Shown piece by piece: positions 43,884 through 57,126 of a DNA stretch of 64,000 nucleotides. The notes below the pieces were generated by a model. The model searched no databases and was not told the origin of the DNA. It worked only from the letters and a program-made list of their open reading frames with translations. Numbering within the stretch: position 1 is the first letter of the stretch; each line of letters starts with the position of its first letter. A program made the position numbers and the translations under genes. This DNA comes from Sthenelais limicola (Eukaryota > Annelida > Polychaeta > Phyllodocida > Sigalionidae): positions 17,878,067 to 17,942,066 of the forward strand of contig OW804094.1 in NCBI GenBank assembly GCA_942159475.1, written 5' to 3'.

Positions 43884-45228
43884 ACGTGTATACTACTATC
43901 CAACTTCCCTTATCTGTACTCTTCCTGGGTCAATCACGATACTTCGGATCTACAAAATGTTGAGGCAGCTGTGGTTGAGTGGACAGGGAATTCCCCACCA
44001 CAGCATACTCTACGGCCGTTTATAATCATAGATTTTTTTTTTTAAAACATTTCTATTAGACAGATTTCCACAATGTGGTAGGTCTCATCTCCTAGAAAAG
44101 ATATATACATTTCAATTTTAACTACCGTATCAATACAATTATAGTGAAAAGAAGAATATTACACATTACATAATGTCCATAGCGACAATATACTAGTTTC
44201 ATGACAACAAATCACAACACATTTTTTTGGATTAGGCCCAATAATTAAAAACAAATAACAATAGGATTCGCTTATGATAAAAAGGTTTCATTAACATTTT
44301 TCACCTTTTTTTGACAACTATTCTTGTTATGTTACCATCTATTCTGTTCAGCTGTTCAGCGACACAAATCCCTTAAAATTTGTTGAAGAGGATCTAAGAC
44401 GAAGATAAATGTCAATTACTCACACACCTAGGCTGGGCAAATGACAAAAACAAAAAAACGATAAGAGAAAAGTACTAAAATACAAAATAATCTTTCTATA
44501 ATGAAAGATACTACAAAGATATAAACTCAGGTATTAACCTCAAACCAGCCAGAAATATCATACGATCTAGAACATAGATTCATGTATGTCTACAGGTATC
44601 TCTCTTTTCTCCCTCCTCTCTCACCCCCTCCCCCTCTCCCCCTCCCCCTCTCTCCCTCCCCCTCTCTCCCTTCCATCTGCTCTCTATCCCCCCTCTATCC
44701 CTCTGCATGTAAACATACAGAGAGAGGGAGAGAGAGAGAAGTATGAGCAATTCCACTGTGGGCAAATGATACTATCTATGAGGTGGCAATCCATAAATAA
44801 AAGTCGGCCGATTTGATATTCTTGGTCAGACATTGCCGATTATAATTTGATATTGAATTTATTATTCTATTATTTTTATCTATTATATTAACCATCTATA
44901 TTAACTCACTAGCAAAATAAAAACGTTACAACAACAATATATGCATTTATACATATATGTCTGCATACATATATATCTATACATATTATGTATAGATATA
45001 TATGCATTTATACATATATGTCTGCATACATATATATCTATACATAATATGTATAGATATATATGTATGCAGACATATATGTATTTGTATGTATTTATAT
45101 AAATGTATACATACATAGTATACATCCACACATATATTATATGTGTGGATGTATGTATGTATACATTTATATAAATACATGTGTGTATATATATGCATAC
45201 ATCAAAATATATTAAGATAAACCCATAT
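43884..45228. other. Gene-free stretch with simple repeats
   Basis: Contains a CT-rich tract (about 44,600-44,700) and a palindromic TATA/CATA-rich region (about 44,935-45,190) made of ATACATATATGTCTGCATAC-type units in both orientations. No gene. Confidence 0.5.
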
Positions 45229-45445
45229 GTGATGTGTTACAAGAAAATGAGTCACAAATCGCAAAAACTGGATTCGAAGATATAACCATATCTTTAAAGA
45301 TGAGATCATTCCGATTCCAATGATGGTAAAAATTGGGACATCCAACAAGTATTTCATATCTTAAGTTCGATATTTTGAAAAAATGTACTCTAGAGGATCA
45401 CCTTTGAAATGGAAAGAAATATTCAATACACTGTTTTCAATTTTG
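45229..45445. mobile_element. MITE family 2, left half
   Basis: Starts GTGATGTGTTACAAGAAAAT after ATAT; the right half is lost. Confidence 0.65.
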
Positions 45446-45598
45446 GTACGTATATTCAATTGTGCAATATTAATTTTAATTGTATAAATTAAAAATGGTA
45501 TACATGAACTCTGTACCATATGTGAACTTTAGGATTATTTAACTATTATTTCCATCGATGTTCTTAATCGTTACTAGTATGGTATTGTTGGACAATTT

Positions 45599-46010
45599 GT
45601 GATGTGATTCAGGAAAATGAGTCATAAGTCGCAAAAAATAAATTTTGAGATACCATTATATCTGAAAAGTTGAGATCAAGCTGATTCCAATCATAGTAAA
45701 CAGTCTAATAATCTTATAAGTATTTCTAGATGTTAAGTTTGATATTTTCGTTTTTGAAAAAAAAAGTTTCCAATATTTCTAGAAGGGGGTCAATAAACAG
45801 AAAAGTAACTACATGTAGTCCATATGAGGCCCTGTAAAACTAAAGGATATATTACATAGATTGTCCTGAAAATTTAATACATTAATCGATATAGCTATAA
45901 GTGATAAACTCTCCAAGAATCAGAACATTCCAATAATGTGATCTTGTGAAAAAACACTTTGAAAAATATCAATTTTGCGACTTATGACTCATTTTCCTGA
46001 AACACATCAC
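45599..46010. mobile_element. MITE family 2 copy, TSD ATTT
   Basis: 412 bp with both ends, ATTT on both sides; a good reference copy. Confidence 0.9.
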
Positions 46011-47217
46011 ATTTAGTAACTTTTTTTATCGTAAATAAATTCCTGTGCCATAACACAAGGTAAAAAACCATTATATGTGGGACCATTAAGACATTATTTC
46101 ACTCCATTTGTCTCCACATTAGCCACTGAATAATTGACTGCTCACATCAAAGACTTAGGTGCTATACCTACCCGTGTATCAATAATTGATAATCAATTGT
46201 CTATAGAGCAGTTAACATTCGGTCGCTATGGTGGCCAACATGTCAGACTTAATTTTGGCAAGTTTGCTTAGATTTCTAGGAAATTGGCCGCTTATATCTA
46301 TAATCGATTAGAGTGTGTCATGTATGGATATGTCAATCAATGTATCAAATTTCAGGACAATCTATGTAATATATCATTTGGTTTTGAAGGTCCTCATATG
46401 GACTACATTTAGTTACTTTACTGTTTAGTGACCCCAGAAATATTGGAAACATTCTTTTTCAAAAACGAAAAATGTAGAAATACATATTAGATTATTAGAC
46501 TGTTTACTATCATTGGAATCGACTTAATCTCATCTTTTTAAATATGTTGATATCTCAAAATCCATTTTTTGCGACTTATGACTCCTTCTCCTGAAACACA
46601 TCACAAATGTGTACAGCTGCCAATTACACATTTTCTGAAAATCTGACCCAACTGCACTTGTGGTGCCCTCTCCCACTGAGTTGGCTTGGTCGCGGACAGG
46701 GAGAATTGTTGGCGCAATTATAAGACTTTAACAACACACCTATTATTATGTGTAAGTCCAGACCTTTTGTTAAGTCTCTGGCTTTTATAACACGTACATG
46801 GCATGTTTAAGCACATGCTTTCAGTTTCTCCATATATAAATCTTGCCCTAGAACTATTTAGTCAGCTCGTTTATATAATTATATAATGTCAGCATGATTG
46901 GTTATTTTGATACCCGAACCCCTGCATTATAAGTAACATGGCATCTATTTACAATCGATACAGGCCTAATTAAGAGGCCGGCAATATGTAGCGGTCATAC
47001 TGTTCTGTATGACTGTAAGAATGATTTATTACTTATTATACACCTAAGTCACTTTATCTTTATTGTATGTAGTAATTTCAGTAAACTTTAACACTCTCTT
47101 GTAGTTATATATTCTAAATTCATGGTAACAGCCGGAAGAAATGAACTCTTGGTTGTTTCATAATGGTATGTCGACCAATTTGTCTTCCTCTCATATAAAT
47201 CATAATTGTGATCCGTT
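46011..47217. other. Gene-free stretch with MITE fragments
   Basis: A family 2 right half lies at about 46,330-46,606 and a family 1 right end at about 46,608-46,650. No gene seen. Confidence 0.45.
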
Positions 47218-47613
47218 TTAGGAAAATGAGTCATAAGTCGCAAAATATGGATTTTGAGATTTTAGTATATTTGAAAAGAGGAGATCAAGCCGATTCCAAT
47301 GATAGTAAACAGTAGGTTACCTAATAAGTATTTCTATATTTTAAGTTTGATATTTTTATTTTGAAAACAAAAGTTTGCAATATTCCTGGGGGACAATAAC
47401 CAGTAAAGTAACGTAAATATATTCCATATGAAGACCTTCAAAATGAAACGAGATATTACCTACATTGTCCTGAAATTTGATACATAGATTGATATCACTA
47501 TAAGTGATAAGCCCTCCAAAAATCAGAACATTCCAATAAGTGATCTTGTAAAATTAACACTTTGAAAAATATCACTTTTGCGACTTGTGACTCATTTCCT
47601 TGAAACACATCAC
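47218..47613. mobile_element. MITE family 2 copy, TSD AATT
   Basis: 396 bp, AATT on both sides. Confidence 0.85.
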
Positions 47614-47708
47614 AATTACTATTGTACTTGTACTTCTTTAAAGACAAATAAAATAACTTATGAATTATCTTATAAGTTATATATACTGCTATTGTGGAAT
47701 GGTTTAAA

Positions 47709-47893
47709 CAGTCTCGGCTCAAAGCCACTCCCATCAGATAAGAATGGTGTGTCAGTGATTGGACGCCTACTACGCTAATGACTTTTCTGGTCCAGGAGCG
47801 GGCCTTCTAATGGGATATAATGGTGTTTTGTGGTTTGGGCGACAGGCTTTCCCTCAGTTTGAAGGAACTCTCTCAACGCTGAGCCTAGACTAT
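47709..47893. mobile_element. Repeat family 3 copy
   Basis: ACAGTCTCGGCTCAAAG at the left and inverted CTGAGCCTAGACT at the right; about 185 bp. Confidence 0.6.
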
Positions 47894-47914
47894 AATTATA
47901 TTTAATTATACTCA

Positions 47915-48364
47915 TGGGTCCGATTTTCAGAGAATGTACAATTAACAGATCAACACATTAAGTAAATTCTGCTAAATTAGAAAAATCGTCAACACTAGGT
48001 ATATCTGAGTAAATTCAATGGGTCAGATCTTCAGAAAATGCACAATCGGCAGCTCTACACATTTAGTAAATTCTACAAAATTAGGCTGGGAAATGGTCTA
48101 TACTAAGTATGTCTGAGTATATTTGGTATTGGTTGATTCAAACAATCTGTTTGGTTTATATGCTGAACTGAATTTTGAAGCTCATTATTGTCTTAAATTT
48201 GGGTTCTTTGAGAGGATTGGTGAAGGCGAATTGTACACTTGTTTGAATCAAGGTTATATCAAATATACTCAGATATACCTTGTATTGACCATTTTCCACT
48301 CTGATTTAGCAGAATTTACTAAATAAGTTGATCTGCCATTTGTACATTTTCTGAAGACCTGACC
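47915..48364. mobile_element. Overlapping MITE family 1 pieces
   Basis: A left fragment (from about 47,915), a copy without its right end (from about 48,020) and a right fragment ending at about 48,364 lie in series, by nested insertion or recombination. Confidence 0.6.
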
Positions 48365-48502
48365 CTACTACTCTACACGTTTACAGTGTGTTTTTATTAT
48401 GTATCTAGACATAAATCACTCATGCTCAAACACGGGACTATATTTCTTTATCTAAACATGTCGGAAACATGTTTATTTGACAGAACTTTTGCAGACGCAT
48501 AG

Positions 48503-48737
48503 GGGTCAGATCTTCAGAAAATGCACAATCGGCAGCTGTACACATTTAGTAAATTCTGCTAAATTAGGCTGAAATTTGGTCTATACTAGGTAAATTCGAG
48601 TATATTTGACCTTGCATTGATTCTAGCAATCTGTTTGGTTAGGTAGAACTGTGTTTTGATCTTTATTTTCGTTTGAAATTTGGTTTATTTGAGAAGATTG
48701 GGGAAGTTGAATTGTACATTTTCTGAAAATCTGACCC
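48503..48737. mobile_element. MITE family 1 copy
   Basis: 235 bp; the flanks ATAG/ATAA differ in the last base. Diverged fragments of the same type follow up to about 49,045. Confidence 0.8.
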
Positions 48738-49045
48738 ATAAGTTCCATTTGTGCCTATAGAAACTCTTCCGTTGTATTCAAACAAGTTCTAGGGATGGCT
48801 TGAGTGGCCTGGGTGTAAGACGGGGAATAAGGCTAAGCAACCAATGCACCTGTACATTTTCTGAAAATCTGACCCTTATATTTCACTAGATCATTCATCA
48901 TCAGGGTGACATTTTCAGATATTTGTATTCAACCCAATGCCAAAGATACTCTGACACACCCATTAATTATAATTTTTCTGTCTAATTTAACTGTAGTTAC
49001 CAAATTTGTAGAGTTGCCAATTGCGCATTTCCTGAAAATCTGACC

Positions 49046-49517
49046 CATCAACTTATTTTAACCAAAGCTCCTATCCTGGAACTTTCCTCAAATGAAACCA
49101 TTTTTTAATTAAAAGATAATCTAAAAGGTACAAGATGTCTGATGGATTTAGTATAAATTTTCCCCAAAACTGACTTGCACTCTATAGATCTACGTGTTGA
49201 TTACGTCCCTATTTTATTATTCAGTATCCATGGCAACTATTGATTGAACATTGATTAAGCAAATACTTCACTTCCCATATTTCCCCAGCAACCAATAAAC
49301 ATTAGTGACCAAAAGCTTTTCTTTTGACTAGATAAATATTTAATTTCCCATGTGATCCCTAGCAACATATAAACATTAGTGACCAAAAACATTTTTTTTG
49401 ACAAGATAAATATTGTATTTCGCATGAATGTTTCATGAAGCATAGCAATCAGTAAACAACACCTAACTACCTGGAAAGTTTAAATGTTATCTCTGTATAC
49501 CATTGAAATTGATATTT
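49046..49517. other. Gene-free stretch
   Basis: Contains an imperfect duplication of an AACATTAGTGACCAAAAGC/AAC segment (about 49,297 and 49,372). Nothing else seen. Confidence 0.45.
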
Positions 49518-49926
49518 GTAATGTGTTTCAGGAAAATGAGTCATAAGTCGCAAACAAAATTTTGAGATACTATTATATTTGAAAAGATGAGATCATGCGG
49601 ATTCCAATGATAGTAAACAGTCTAATAATCTAATAAGTATTTCTAGATTTTAAGTTTGATATTTTCATTTTTGAAAAAAAAACTTTTCCAATATGTCTTG
49701 GGGGCAATAAACAGTAAAGTAACTAAATGTAGTCCATATGAGGACCTTTAAAACGAAAGGATATATTTGATACATTGTCCTGAAATTTAATACATCGATT
49801 GATATAACTATAATTGATAAACTCCTCAAAAATCAGAACATTCGAATAAAGTGATCACTATAAAAATAAACACTTTGAAAAATATCATTTTTGCGACTTA
49901 TGACTCTTTTTCCTAAAACGGATAAC
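49518..49926. mobile_element. MITE family 2 copy, TSD ATTT
   Basis: 409 bp, ATTT on both sides. A diverged family 2 remnant continues to about 50,370. Confidence 0.85.
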
Positions 49927-50376
49927 ATTTTTCAGAGTGATTTATTCACAAGATCTCTTTGTAGGAATATTCTCATTCTTAGAGGGTTACGTGCTGTCAA
50001 TAGCATGAATAGATGTTTCAAGTTTCAAAAAGTGTTTTTGATGTGATATTCTGGTCTTTAGAAGGTTTAGCACCTTTAGTCATATGAAGCTATAGCTATG
50101 TACCAAATATTAAGACATTGTATTAAATATATCCTTGCGTTTTGAAGGTCAACTTATATAGAGTATATTTAGTTACTTTACTAGCAACGGTCCACCCAGA
50201 AAACCCAGAAACATTACAAACTTTTGTTTTCAAAACTAAATATATCAAACATAGAAACACTTCTTAGATGTCCTTCATGTTTACTATCATTAGAATCCGT
50301 TTGATCTAATCTTTTTAAATAGGACGAGATCTCAAAATTCCCCTTTTTGTGACCTGTGGCCCATTTCCCTGTAAAT

Positions 50377-50611
50377 GGGTCAAATTACCAGAAAATGTAC
50401 AATTCACCTTCACCAATCTTCTCAAATAACCCACATTTAAGACAAAAATCAGGTTCAAAATGCAGTTTAACATAACAGAACTGATACTATAAATCAATGC
50501 AATACCAAATATACTCAGATATTCCCGGTATTCTTCATTTTTCAGCCTATTTTAGCAGAATTTACTAAATGTGTAGAGCTGCCAATTGTACATTTTCTGA
50601 AAATCTGACCC
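50377..50611. mobile_element. MITE family 1 copy, TSD AAAT
   Basis: 235 bp, AAAT on both sides. Confidence 0.85.
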
Positions 50612-50999
50612 AAATGTTGTGGTCAAGTAGGCTCAAAGTTGAGAGAGCCGCAAAGTGCCATTATAATTCCATTAAGACCGCAAAATACAGTTCAACATAA
50701 CCAAACAGATGTATTGAATGAATACAATACAGAATACACTCAGATATACCTAGTATTTCTCACTTTTTACTTACTCTAATTTAGCAGAATTTGATAGATG
50801 TGTAGATCTGCCAATTGTACATTTTCTGAAAATCTGACACATATATACCTAGCCTGCACAGTGAGTCAGACTAACTGTAACCTACGCTAAGCTGAAAGGA
50901 CACTGAAAGCAACAATATATACTCTTATATAATGCCCTCAATCCGATTGCTACCTTGGACAAATCGTTGGCAATCAAGCGAGAAATACAACACCTAGCT

Positions 51000-51235
51000 G
51001 GGTTAGATCTTCAGAAAATGTACAATTCGCCTTCACCAATCTTCTCAAATAACCCAAATTTAAGACGAAAATCAGGTCCAAAATACAGTTCAACATAGCC
51101 AGACAGATTTATTGAATGAATACAATACAGAATACACTCAGATATACCTAGAATTTCTACATGTTTCACTCTAATTTAGCAGAATTTGATAAATGTGTAG
51201 AACTGTAGATTGTGCACTTTCTGAAAATCTGACCC
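51000..51235. mobile_element. MITE family 1 copy
   Basis: Full length. A right-half fragment of the same family lies just before it (about 50,690-50,838). Confidence 0.8.
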
Positions 51236-51416
51236 ATATATCTGAGTATATTTGGTATTGCCTTGATTCAAACAATCTGTTTGGTTGCGTAGAGTTAATA
51301 TAGTCTCGTTGGTAGAACTGAATTTTGCACCTCATTCTTTTCTTAAATTTGGTTTATTTGAAAGGATTGGTGTAGGCGAATGGGGCAAATCCAAAAGTAG
51401 TAAATTCAAATATAAT

Positions 51417-52018
51417 GTGATGTGTTCCAGGAAAATGAGTCACAAGTAGCAAGAGATGGATTTTGAGATATCATCATATGGGTCAGATTTTCAGAAAATG
51501 CACGATTCACCTTCACCAATCCTCTCAAATAACCCAAATTTCAGACGAAAATCAATGGCAAAAGACAGTTCAACCTAACCAAACAGATTGCTAGGATCGA
51601 TGCAATGCCAAATATACTAGAATTTCCCTAGTATTGACCAGATTGCAGCCTAATTTAGCAAAATTTACTAAATGTGTGCAGCTGCCATTGTACATTTTCT
51701 GAAAATCTGACCCATATTTGAAGAGATGAGATCAAGTGGATTCGATTGATAGTAAACAGTTGGACATCTAATAAGTAATTCTATATTTTAAGTTTGATAT
51801 TTTTATTTTTGAAAAAGAAGTTTGCAATATTTCTGAGTTTACATTAACTAGTAAAGTAGCTAAATATACCCTATAAGATGACCTTAGAAATATTCATGCT
51901 ACGAAAACCGTTAAGCGCCCCAAGAATGAACACATTCCCACAAAGACATCTTGTGAAAAAAACACTTTGACAAATAACAATTCTGCGACTTGTGACTCAT
52001 TCCCCTGTGACGCATCAC
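51417..52018. mobile_element. MITE family 2 copy interrupted by family 1
   Basis: Family 2 ends at 51,417 and 52,018; the family 1 insert is 51,480-51,713. The text on both sides joins to the family 2 consensus when the insert and one ATAT are removed. Confidence 0.9.
51480..51713. mobile_element. MITE family 1 copy inside family 2, TSD ATAT
   Basis: 234 bp, flanked by ATAT at 51,476-51,479 and 51,714-51,717; the empty site is known from the other family 2 copies (ATCATCATATTTGAA). Confidence 0.95.
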
Positions 52019-52022
52019 ATAT

Positions 52023-52256
52023 GGGTTATATTTTCATAAAATGTACAATTGGCAGCAATACACATTTAGTAAATTCTGCTCAATTAGACTGGATTTGGTC
52101 AATACTTGGTAAATTCGAGTATATTCGGCATTGCATTGATTCTAGCAATCTGGTTGGTTAGGTTGAACTGTATTTTCAACTTTATTTCCGTCTGAAATTT
52201 GGGTTGTTTGAGAAGATTGGTGAAGTTGAATTGTACATTTTCTGAAAATCTGACCC
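52023..52256. mobile_element. MITE family 1 copy, TSD ATAT, abutting family 2
   Basis: 234 bp; the ATAT used as target is the right target duplication of the family 2 element before it. Confidence 0.9.
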
Positions 52257-52936
52257 ATATATAGCAGAGAGGGGTCAGTGAAGATTGATTTGATCTGAAA
52301 ACATTTGTATTCGGGACCATAGACATTACATCGCTGATCCTATTCTCAGAATTGCCTGATATTACAATAAATTTCTACGTTTTTAAATGTCTAAGGCATA
52401 CTTCGCTGATTGACATTACAGAAGTAGCAAGTTATATGAAAAATAAGATAAAAGAAAAAAATAATTAATGACAACATTTAACATTGGACATACTCATAAC
52501 TGTCAGTTTGAGACAACTATATGATAGAGAAACGAATTTCTGTACTGCCGGTTAAAAGCACTTTTTTTAAAAAAAACCCTGAGTATAGCGTCGTGTTCTC
52601 ACAAAGAACCGTTGAGTATTACATAAATAATAATAATAATAATAATAAATTCTTTATTTCCAAAAGGTGTACAAAGGAAAACAGGTTATGAACTTATCCG
52701 AGGATCTCTTCCAGCCCATGCCTTCGTACTACACTTCTCCCGGCTTCTTGTTACATAAACTAAACTACAGTTGGCACTATAATTATTAATACGGTGTTAC
52801 GTAAACTTAATCCAAAAAATCTCATTACATAGTAGTATATCAGACAAAAGATATTAAACGATACTTTTCAGGCAAAAATATGTTCCACCAAATTCAACAT
52901 TTTAGAACAAAATTCAGTCGCAAATGGGCCATATGT
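52257..52936. other. Gene-free stretch with a LINE-like tail
   Basis: (AAT)n at about 52,627-52,651 followed by TTCTTTATTTCC reads on the minus strand as GGAAATAAAGAA with an ATT repeat tail, typical of the 3' end of a non-LTR retrotransposon. About 110 bp more of unique sequence follows. Confidence 0.4.
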
Positions 52937-53175
52937 GGGTCAGATTTTCAGAAAATGTACAATTCACCTTCACCAATCTTCTCAAATAACCCACATTTAA
53001 GACAAAAATGAGCTTCAAAATGCAGTTTAACATAACAGAACTGATACTTTAAATCAATGTGATACCAAATATACTCAAATATACCCGGCCGGTATTCATC
53101 ATTTTTCAGGCTAATTTAGCAGAATTTCTTAAATTTGTAGAGCTGCCAATTGTACATTTTCTGAAAATCTGACCC
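52937..53175. mobile_element. MITE family 1 copy
   Basis: 239 bp; flanks ATGT/ATAT. Confidence 0.85.
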
Positions 53176-54458
53176 ATATACTACGCAGATAGAAGTCTGT
53201 ACACAAACACAACGAGATATGCAAAAACACGAAAACATGCAAAAACTGATAGGATCGCTCAAAGAAAAACCATGTAATTATATATGCAATTTCAAATATC
53301 GCCTCGCAATAGAATACTGTTTGCTGAACCTGTCGTCCCAGACAGCTGGCCTATTTTATTCCACAAATTCATTTCAATTCAATTCAAAACTTATTTATTG
53401 CTGATGTTTATAAAATTGAATATTCATCTCTGACTCTACAGCTTTTCTACATCGGTCCAGGTGTCCACATTTATTTATTATTTTTTTTTGTTATTTATTT
53501 GGTAGAACAAATAGATGAAGAATCGGAAATCAAAATTATGTAGATCCGTATAATTTATGGGAACGTGTACTCCGGTCGAGTCAGCAAATTTAACTTGTGT
53601 AGGAAATCGCCAGAAAATGTACAATTCACCTTCACCAATCTTCTCAAATAATCCAAAATTAAGACCAAAATGAAGTTCACCTTCAACCGATAATTACAAT
53701 ACAGTCTAGGCCTAAACTTTAGAAAATCCCTTCAAACGAAGGGAAATCCTCTCGCTTCAAACCGCAAAGTGCAATTTTAATTCAGTTAAGACCGCAAAAT
53801 GTCATTATATTCCCATTAAAACCCATTATGAGGGTTGGACCTAAAGTGAGTGTTTAGATTGGACATTTTGATTGATTTGTTGAATGTTTGGCAGATGTGT
53901 CGCAAATGTTAATATATACAAACAACACGAACACGAGCCTGCTGTTGAATGTTTACAAAGCTAGGAGTGCCCGAGCGAGGGCGCGTCCCACGGATTTTTT
54001 TGTATTTATTTTGCCGTTTCTTATTGAAATGTTTTCAAGCATGATAGATGTATTGGTAAAATTAAGTTATGTTCGTCTTGGTTGACATTGACGTCTTTGT
54101 TGACATCATGACGGGCGTCATCATGGGGCGTCATGACGCATTTGTGTATCTCTACGCAGTTTTTTTCCGACCCACGAGGGTCAGGACTATATTTTAGAAT
54201 GCAAAATTATTTAATTCTGCATTGTTGTATTACTTATTGTTTTTGAGTAAATTACTATAATAAACATATTCAATTATTTATATTAACTCATTTATAGGCA
54301 CTGACACTATTATCGTTGGAGAACTATATTCATTCCATATCAGGCCTCAGGCCTGAGCTGCGCTCTCAGGGCTAAGTCAATGGGCCATACGTATTGACCA
54401 CACCCAAAGGTGAAATAATATATATATGATAATTTAATATTTATTTCTTTTTTTGCAG
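53176..54458. other. Intron-like stretch before the exon at 54,459
   Basis: Holds a left-end family 1 fragment (about 53,607-53,690), a family 3 fragment (about 53,700-53,830) and AT-rich unique sequence. It ends in a strong branch/pyrimidine tract (TTATTTCTTTTTTTGCAG). Confidence 0.45.
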
Positions 54459-54562
54459 ATGCCAGACACAAGTATTCAGTGTATCAATAGAAGCATGGCC
54501 TCAATAAGAAAATTGCCTTTGTCCATTAAACTCTGGGCATCTTCCCAGAAACAAGGCTGCAG
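54459..54562 (+). CDS. Host gene, internal exon A
   Basis: Strong acceptor (pyrimidine tract, TTGCAG) and donor (CAG/GTACGT). 104 bp, starting in phase 0 and ending after two bases of a codon. The reading (starts M-P-D-T-S-I-Q) is open and joins in frame with exon B. It may be an internal exon of the gene that starts at 34,383. A family 1 MITE lies only 18 bp after the donor. Confidence 0.6.
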
Positions 54563-54580
54563 GTACGTCATGTTTTATAT

Positions 54581-54810
54581 GGGTCAGATTTTCAGAAAAT
54601 GTACAATTGGCAGCTGTACATATTTAGTAAATTCTGCAAAATTAGGCTGCAATTTGGTCAATACTAGGAAAATTCGATTATATTCGGCGTTGCATTGATT
54701 CTAGCAATGTGTTTGGTTAGGTTGAACTGCGTTTTGAAATTTATTTTCGTCAGAAATTTGGGTTATTTGATAAGATTGGCCAAGTTGTACATTTTCTAAA
54801 AAACTGACCC
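54581..54810. mobile_element. MITE family 1 copy, TSD ATAT, next to a splice donor
   Basis: 230 bp, ATAT on both sides, in the first bases of the intron after exon A. Confidence 0.85.
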
Positions 54811-54949
54811 ATATTTATATCATACATTGTATCTATTTAATTGTTATTCTGCCAAAAAATACAGACATGGCCAGTGGCCTCTGTGACTGTCACAGACAAT
54901 ATTCCTTTTCCACCTCTATGTACTTAATATGTATGACAACGATTGTACA

Positions 54950-55334
54950 TGGGTTAAATTTCCAGAAAGTGCACAATTCACATTCATAAACCCTCCCAAA
55001 TGCCCCGAATTTAATATTAAAAAGAGACTCAAAACCTAATTCAACATAACCAAACACATCCCTTGAAACATCAACTCGATACCAAATATCAGATATGGGT
55101 CAGATTTTAAGAAAATGTACAATTCGCCTTCACCAATCCTCTCAAATAACTCACATTTAAGACAAAAATAAGGTTCAAAATACAGTTTAACATAATAGTA
55201 AAACAGATATATTAAACCAACACAAAACCAAATATATTCAGATATACCCGGTATTCATCATTTTTCAGCCAGATTTAGCTGAATTTCCTAAATGTGTAGA
55301 GCTGCCAATTGTACATTTTCTGAAAATCTGACCC
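54950..55334. mobile_element. MITE family 1 inside an older family 1 relative
   Basis: A diverged left part (about 54,950-55,096) is followed by a full copy (55,097-55,334) with ATAT on both sides; a short diverged right end follows to about 55,394. Confidence 0.7.
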
Positions 55335-56320
55335 ATATACAGGTCTATCCATAAATGCGTAGAGCTGAACATTTTCTGGCGATCTGACCCTTATGTGAAA
55401 TGGTAATAAAATCTAATAATAATAATTATTATTTGGATCAGTTAAACTGACAAACTAATGTATGGTGGAAGCTCTATCCATATCTTAAAAGGACACTTTA
55501 CCCTAAATTATCGTTTGCGATGCTATCATCCTAAATCTAAATGTATTATGGTGTATTAGGTAAAGGGAGATGGGTCAGATCCTCAGAAAATGTACAATTG
55601 GCAGCTCCACACATTTAGTAAATCCTTCAAAATTAGGCTGAAAAATGACGAATTTTATATCTGAGTATATTTGATATCACATTGATTTATCCTATGCTAT
55701 TTATCCTATTTATCCAGTTATTCCTATTATGCATTGTATAACATAGAAAAGGTTACTGAATATATTTAAGTCTTGAAATTTGATACATTTTTTAAATTTG
55801 ATATTCATGCTACGAGAAGCGTTAAGCATCCCTAAAATGAGAACATTCCCATAAATATGTCTTGTGAATAAAACACTTTGAAAAATAACAGTTTTGTGAC
55901 TTGCGACTTATTGTTCTTTATTATATGGGTCAGATTTTCAGAAAATATACAATTCACCTTCACCAATCCTCTCAAATAACCCACATTTAAGACAGAAATG
56001 AGACTCAAAATTCAGTTTAACACAACAGAACTGATAGTTTAAATCAATGCGATACCAAATATACTCAATAATGGATAATTACTAATAAAGTACCTAAATA
56101 TACTCCATGAGATGACCTTAGAAATGCATAGATATATTTAACACATTGCCTTGAAATTTTGTACACGTATTAATGTTACTACTAGCACTAAGCACCCTAA
56201 AAATTAGAATATTCCAACAAACATATCTTATAAATAAATCACTTTGAAAATTATCCATTTTGCGACTCATGACTGATTTTCCTGAAGCACATCACATATT
56301 CGCTTTTCTTTATATTTCAG
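55335..56320. other. Intron-like stretch with MITE fragments
   Basis: Family 1 left fragments begin at 55,572 and 55,927 and a family 2 right end stops at about 56,297. No gene apart from the acceptor TATATTTCAG at its end. Confidence 0.5.
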
Positions 56321-56459
56321 CGACGCCTTAAACCTGCTTCAGGCCCAGTTTTCCGTCAGAATGAGGTGGGGCGGAATAAGATGGCCCAAATCTTTTGGTG
56401 AGAAAATGTTGCGGTGGTTGGGCAATAACACCAGAGCCCAAACTGAAGCCATGAACCAG
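56321..56459 (+). CDS. Host gene, internal exon B
   Basis: 139 bp between TATATTTCAG and CAG/GTAGGT. It completes the split codon from exon A and ends in phase 0. It encodes a basic, Trp-rich segment (M-R-W-G-G-I-R-W-P-K) and an N-N-T glycosylation-like site. No family is recognised. Confidence 0.65.
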
Positions 56460-56571
56460 GTAGGTTAATTAATTCATATTTTTAAATAATAATATATTTT
56501 TTAATTGAGATTTTTAAAAAAATATATTTTTTAAATCTTTTATAAAAAAAAAAGGTTGATACAAATGTATA

Positions 56572-57126
56572 GATGGTCAGAATTTCAGAAAATGTACAGT
56601 TCGCCTCCACCAATCCTCTCAAATAACCCACATTTAAGACAAAAATAAGGTTCAAAATACAGTTTAACATAACAGAACAAATATGTGATCCGTTTTAGGA
56701 AAATGAGTCATAAGTCGCAAAAAATGAATTTTGAGATATCACCATATTTGAAAAGAGGAGATCAAGCTGATTCCAATGATAGTAAACACTGGGATATCTA
56801 ACAAGTATTTCTATATTTTAAGTTTGATATTTTTATTTTTGAAAAAAAAGTGTTCAATGTTCAACTGGATGGGTAATTACCAGTAAAGTAATTTAATATA
56901 CTCCATACAAAACCCTTCAAAACGCAAGGATATATTTAATACAATGTCCTAAAATTTGTTGCATGGATTCATATGACTATAAGTACTAAACCCTTTAAAA
57001 ATCAGAACATTTCAATAAAGAGATCTTGTAAGAAAAACACTTTGAAAAATATCAATTTTGCGACTTATGACTCATTTTCTTGAAACACATCACATATATC
57101 CAACACAAAACCAAATATATACTCAG
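56572..57126. mobile_element. MITE family 1 split by family 2
   Basis: The family 1 left part (56,572-56,684) resumes after the family 2 insert at about 57,094. Outside text fits the family 1 consensus (AACAGAACA-ATAT). Confidence 0.75.
56685..57093. mobile_element. MITE family 2 copy inside family 1, TSD ATAT
   Basis: 409 bp, ATAT on both sides (56,681-56,684 and 57,094-57,097). Confidence 0.9.

Noticed and set aside
44901..45198. Tyr/Ile/Cys-rich frames on the minus strand
   Set aside because: Simple translation of a palindromic CATA/TATA-rich repeat.
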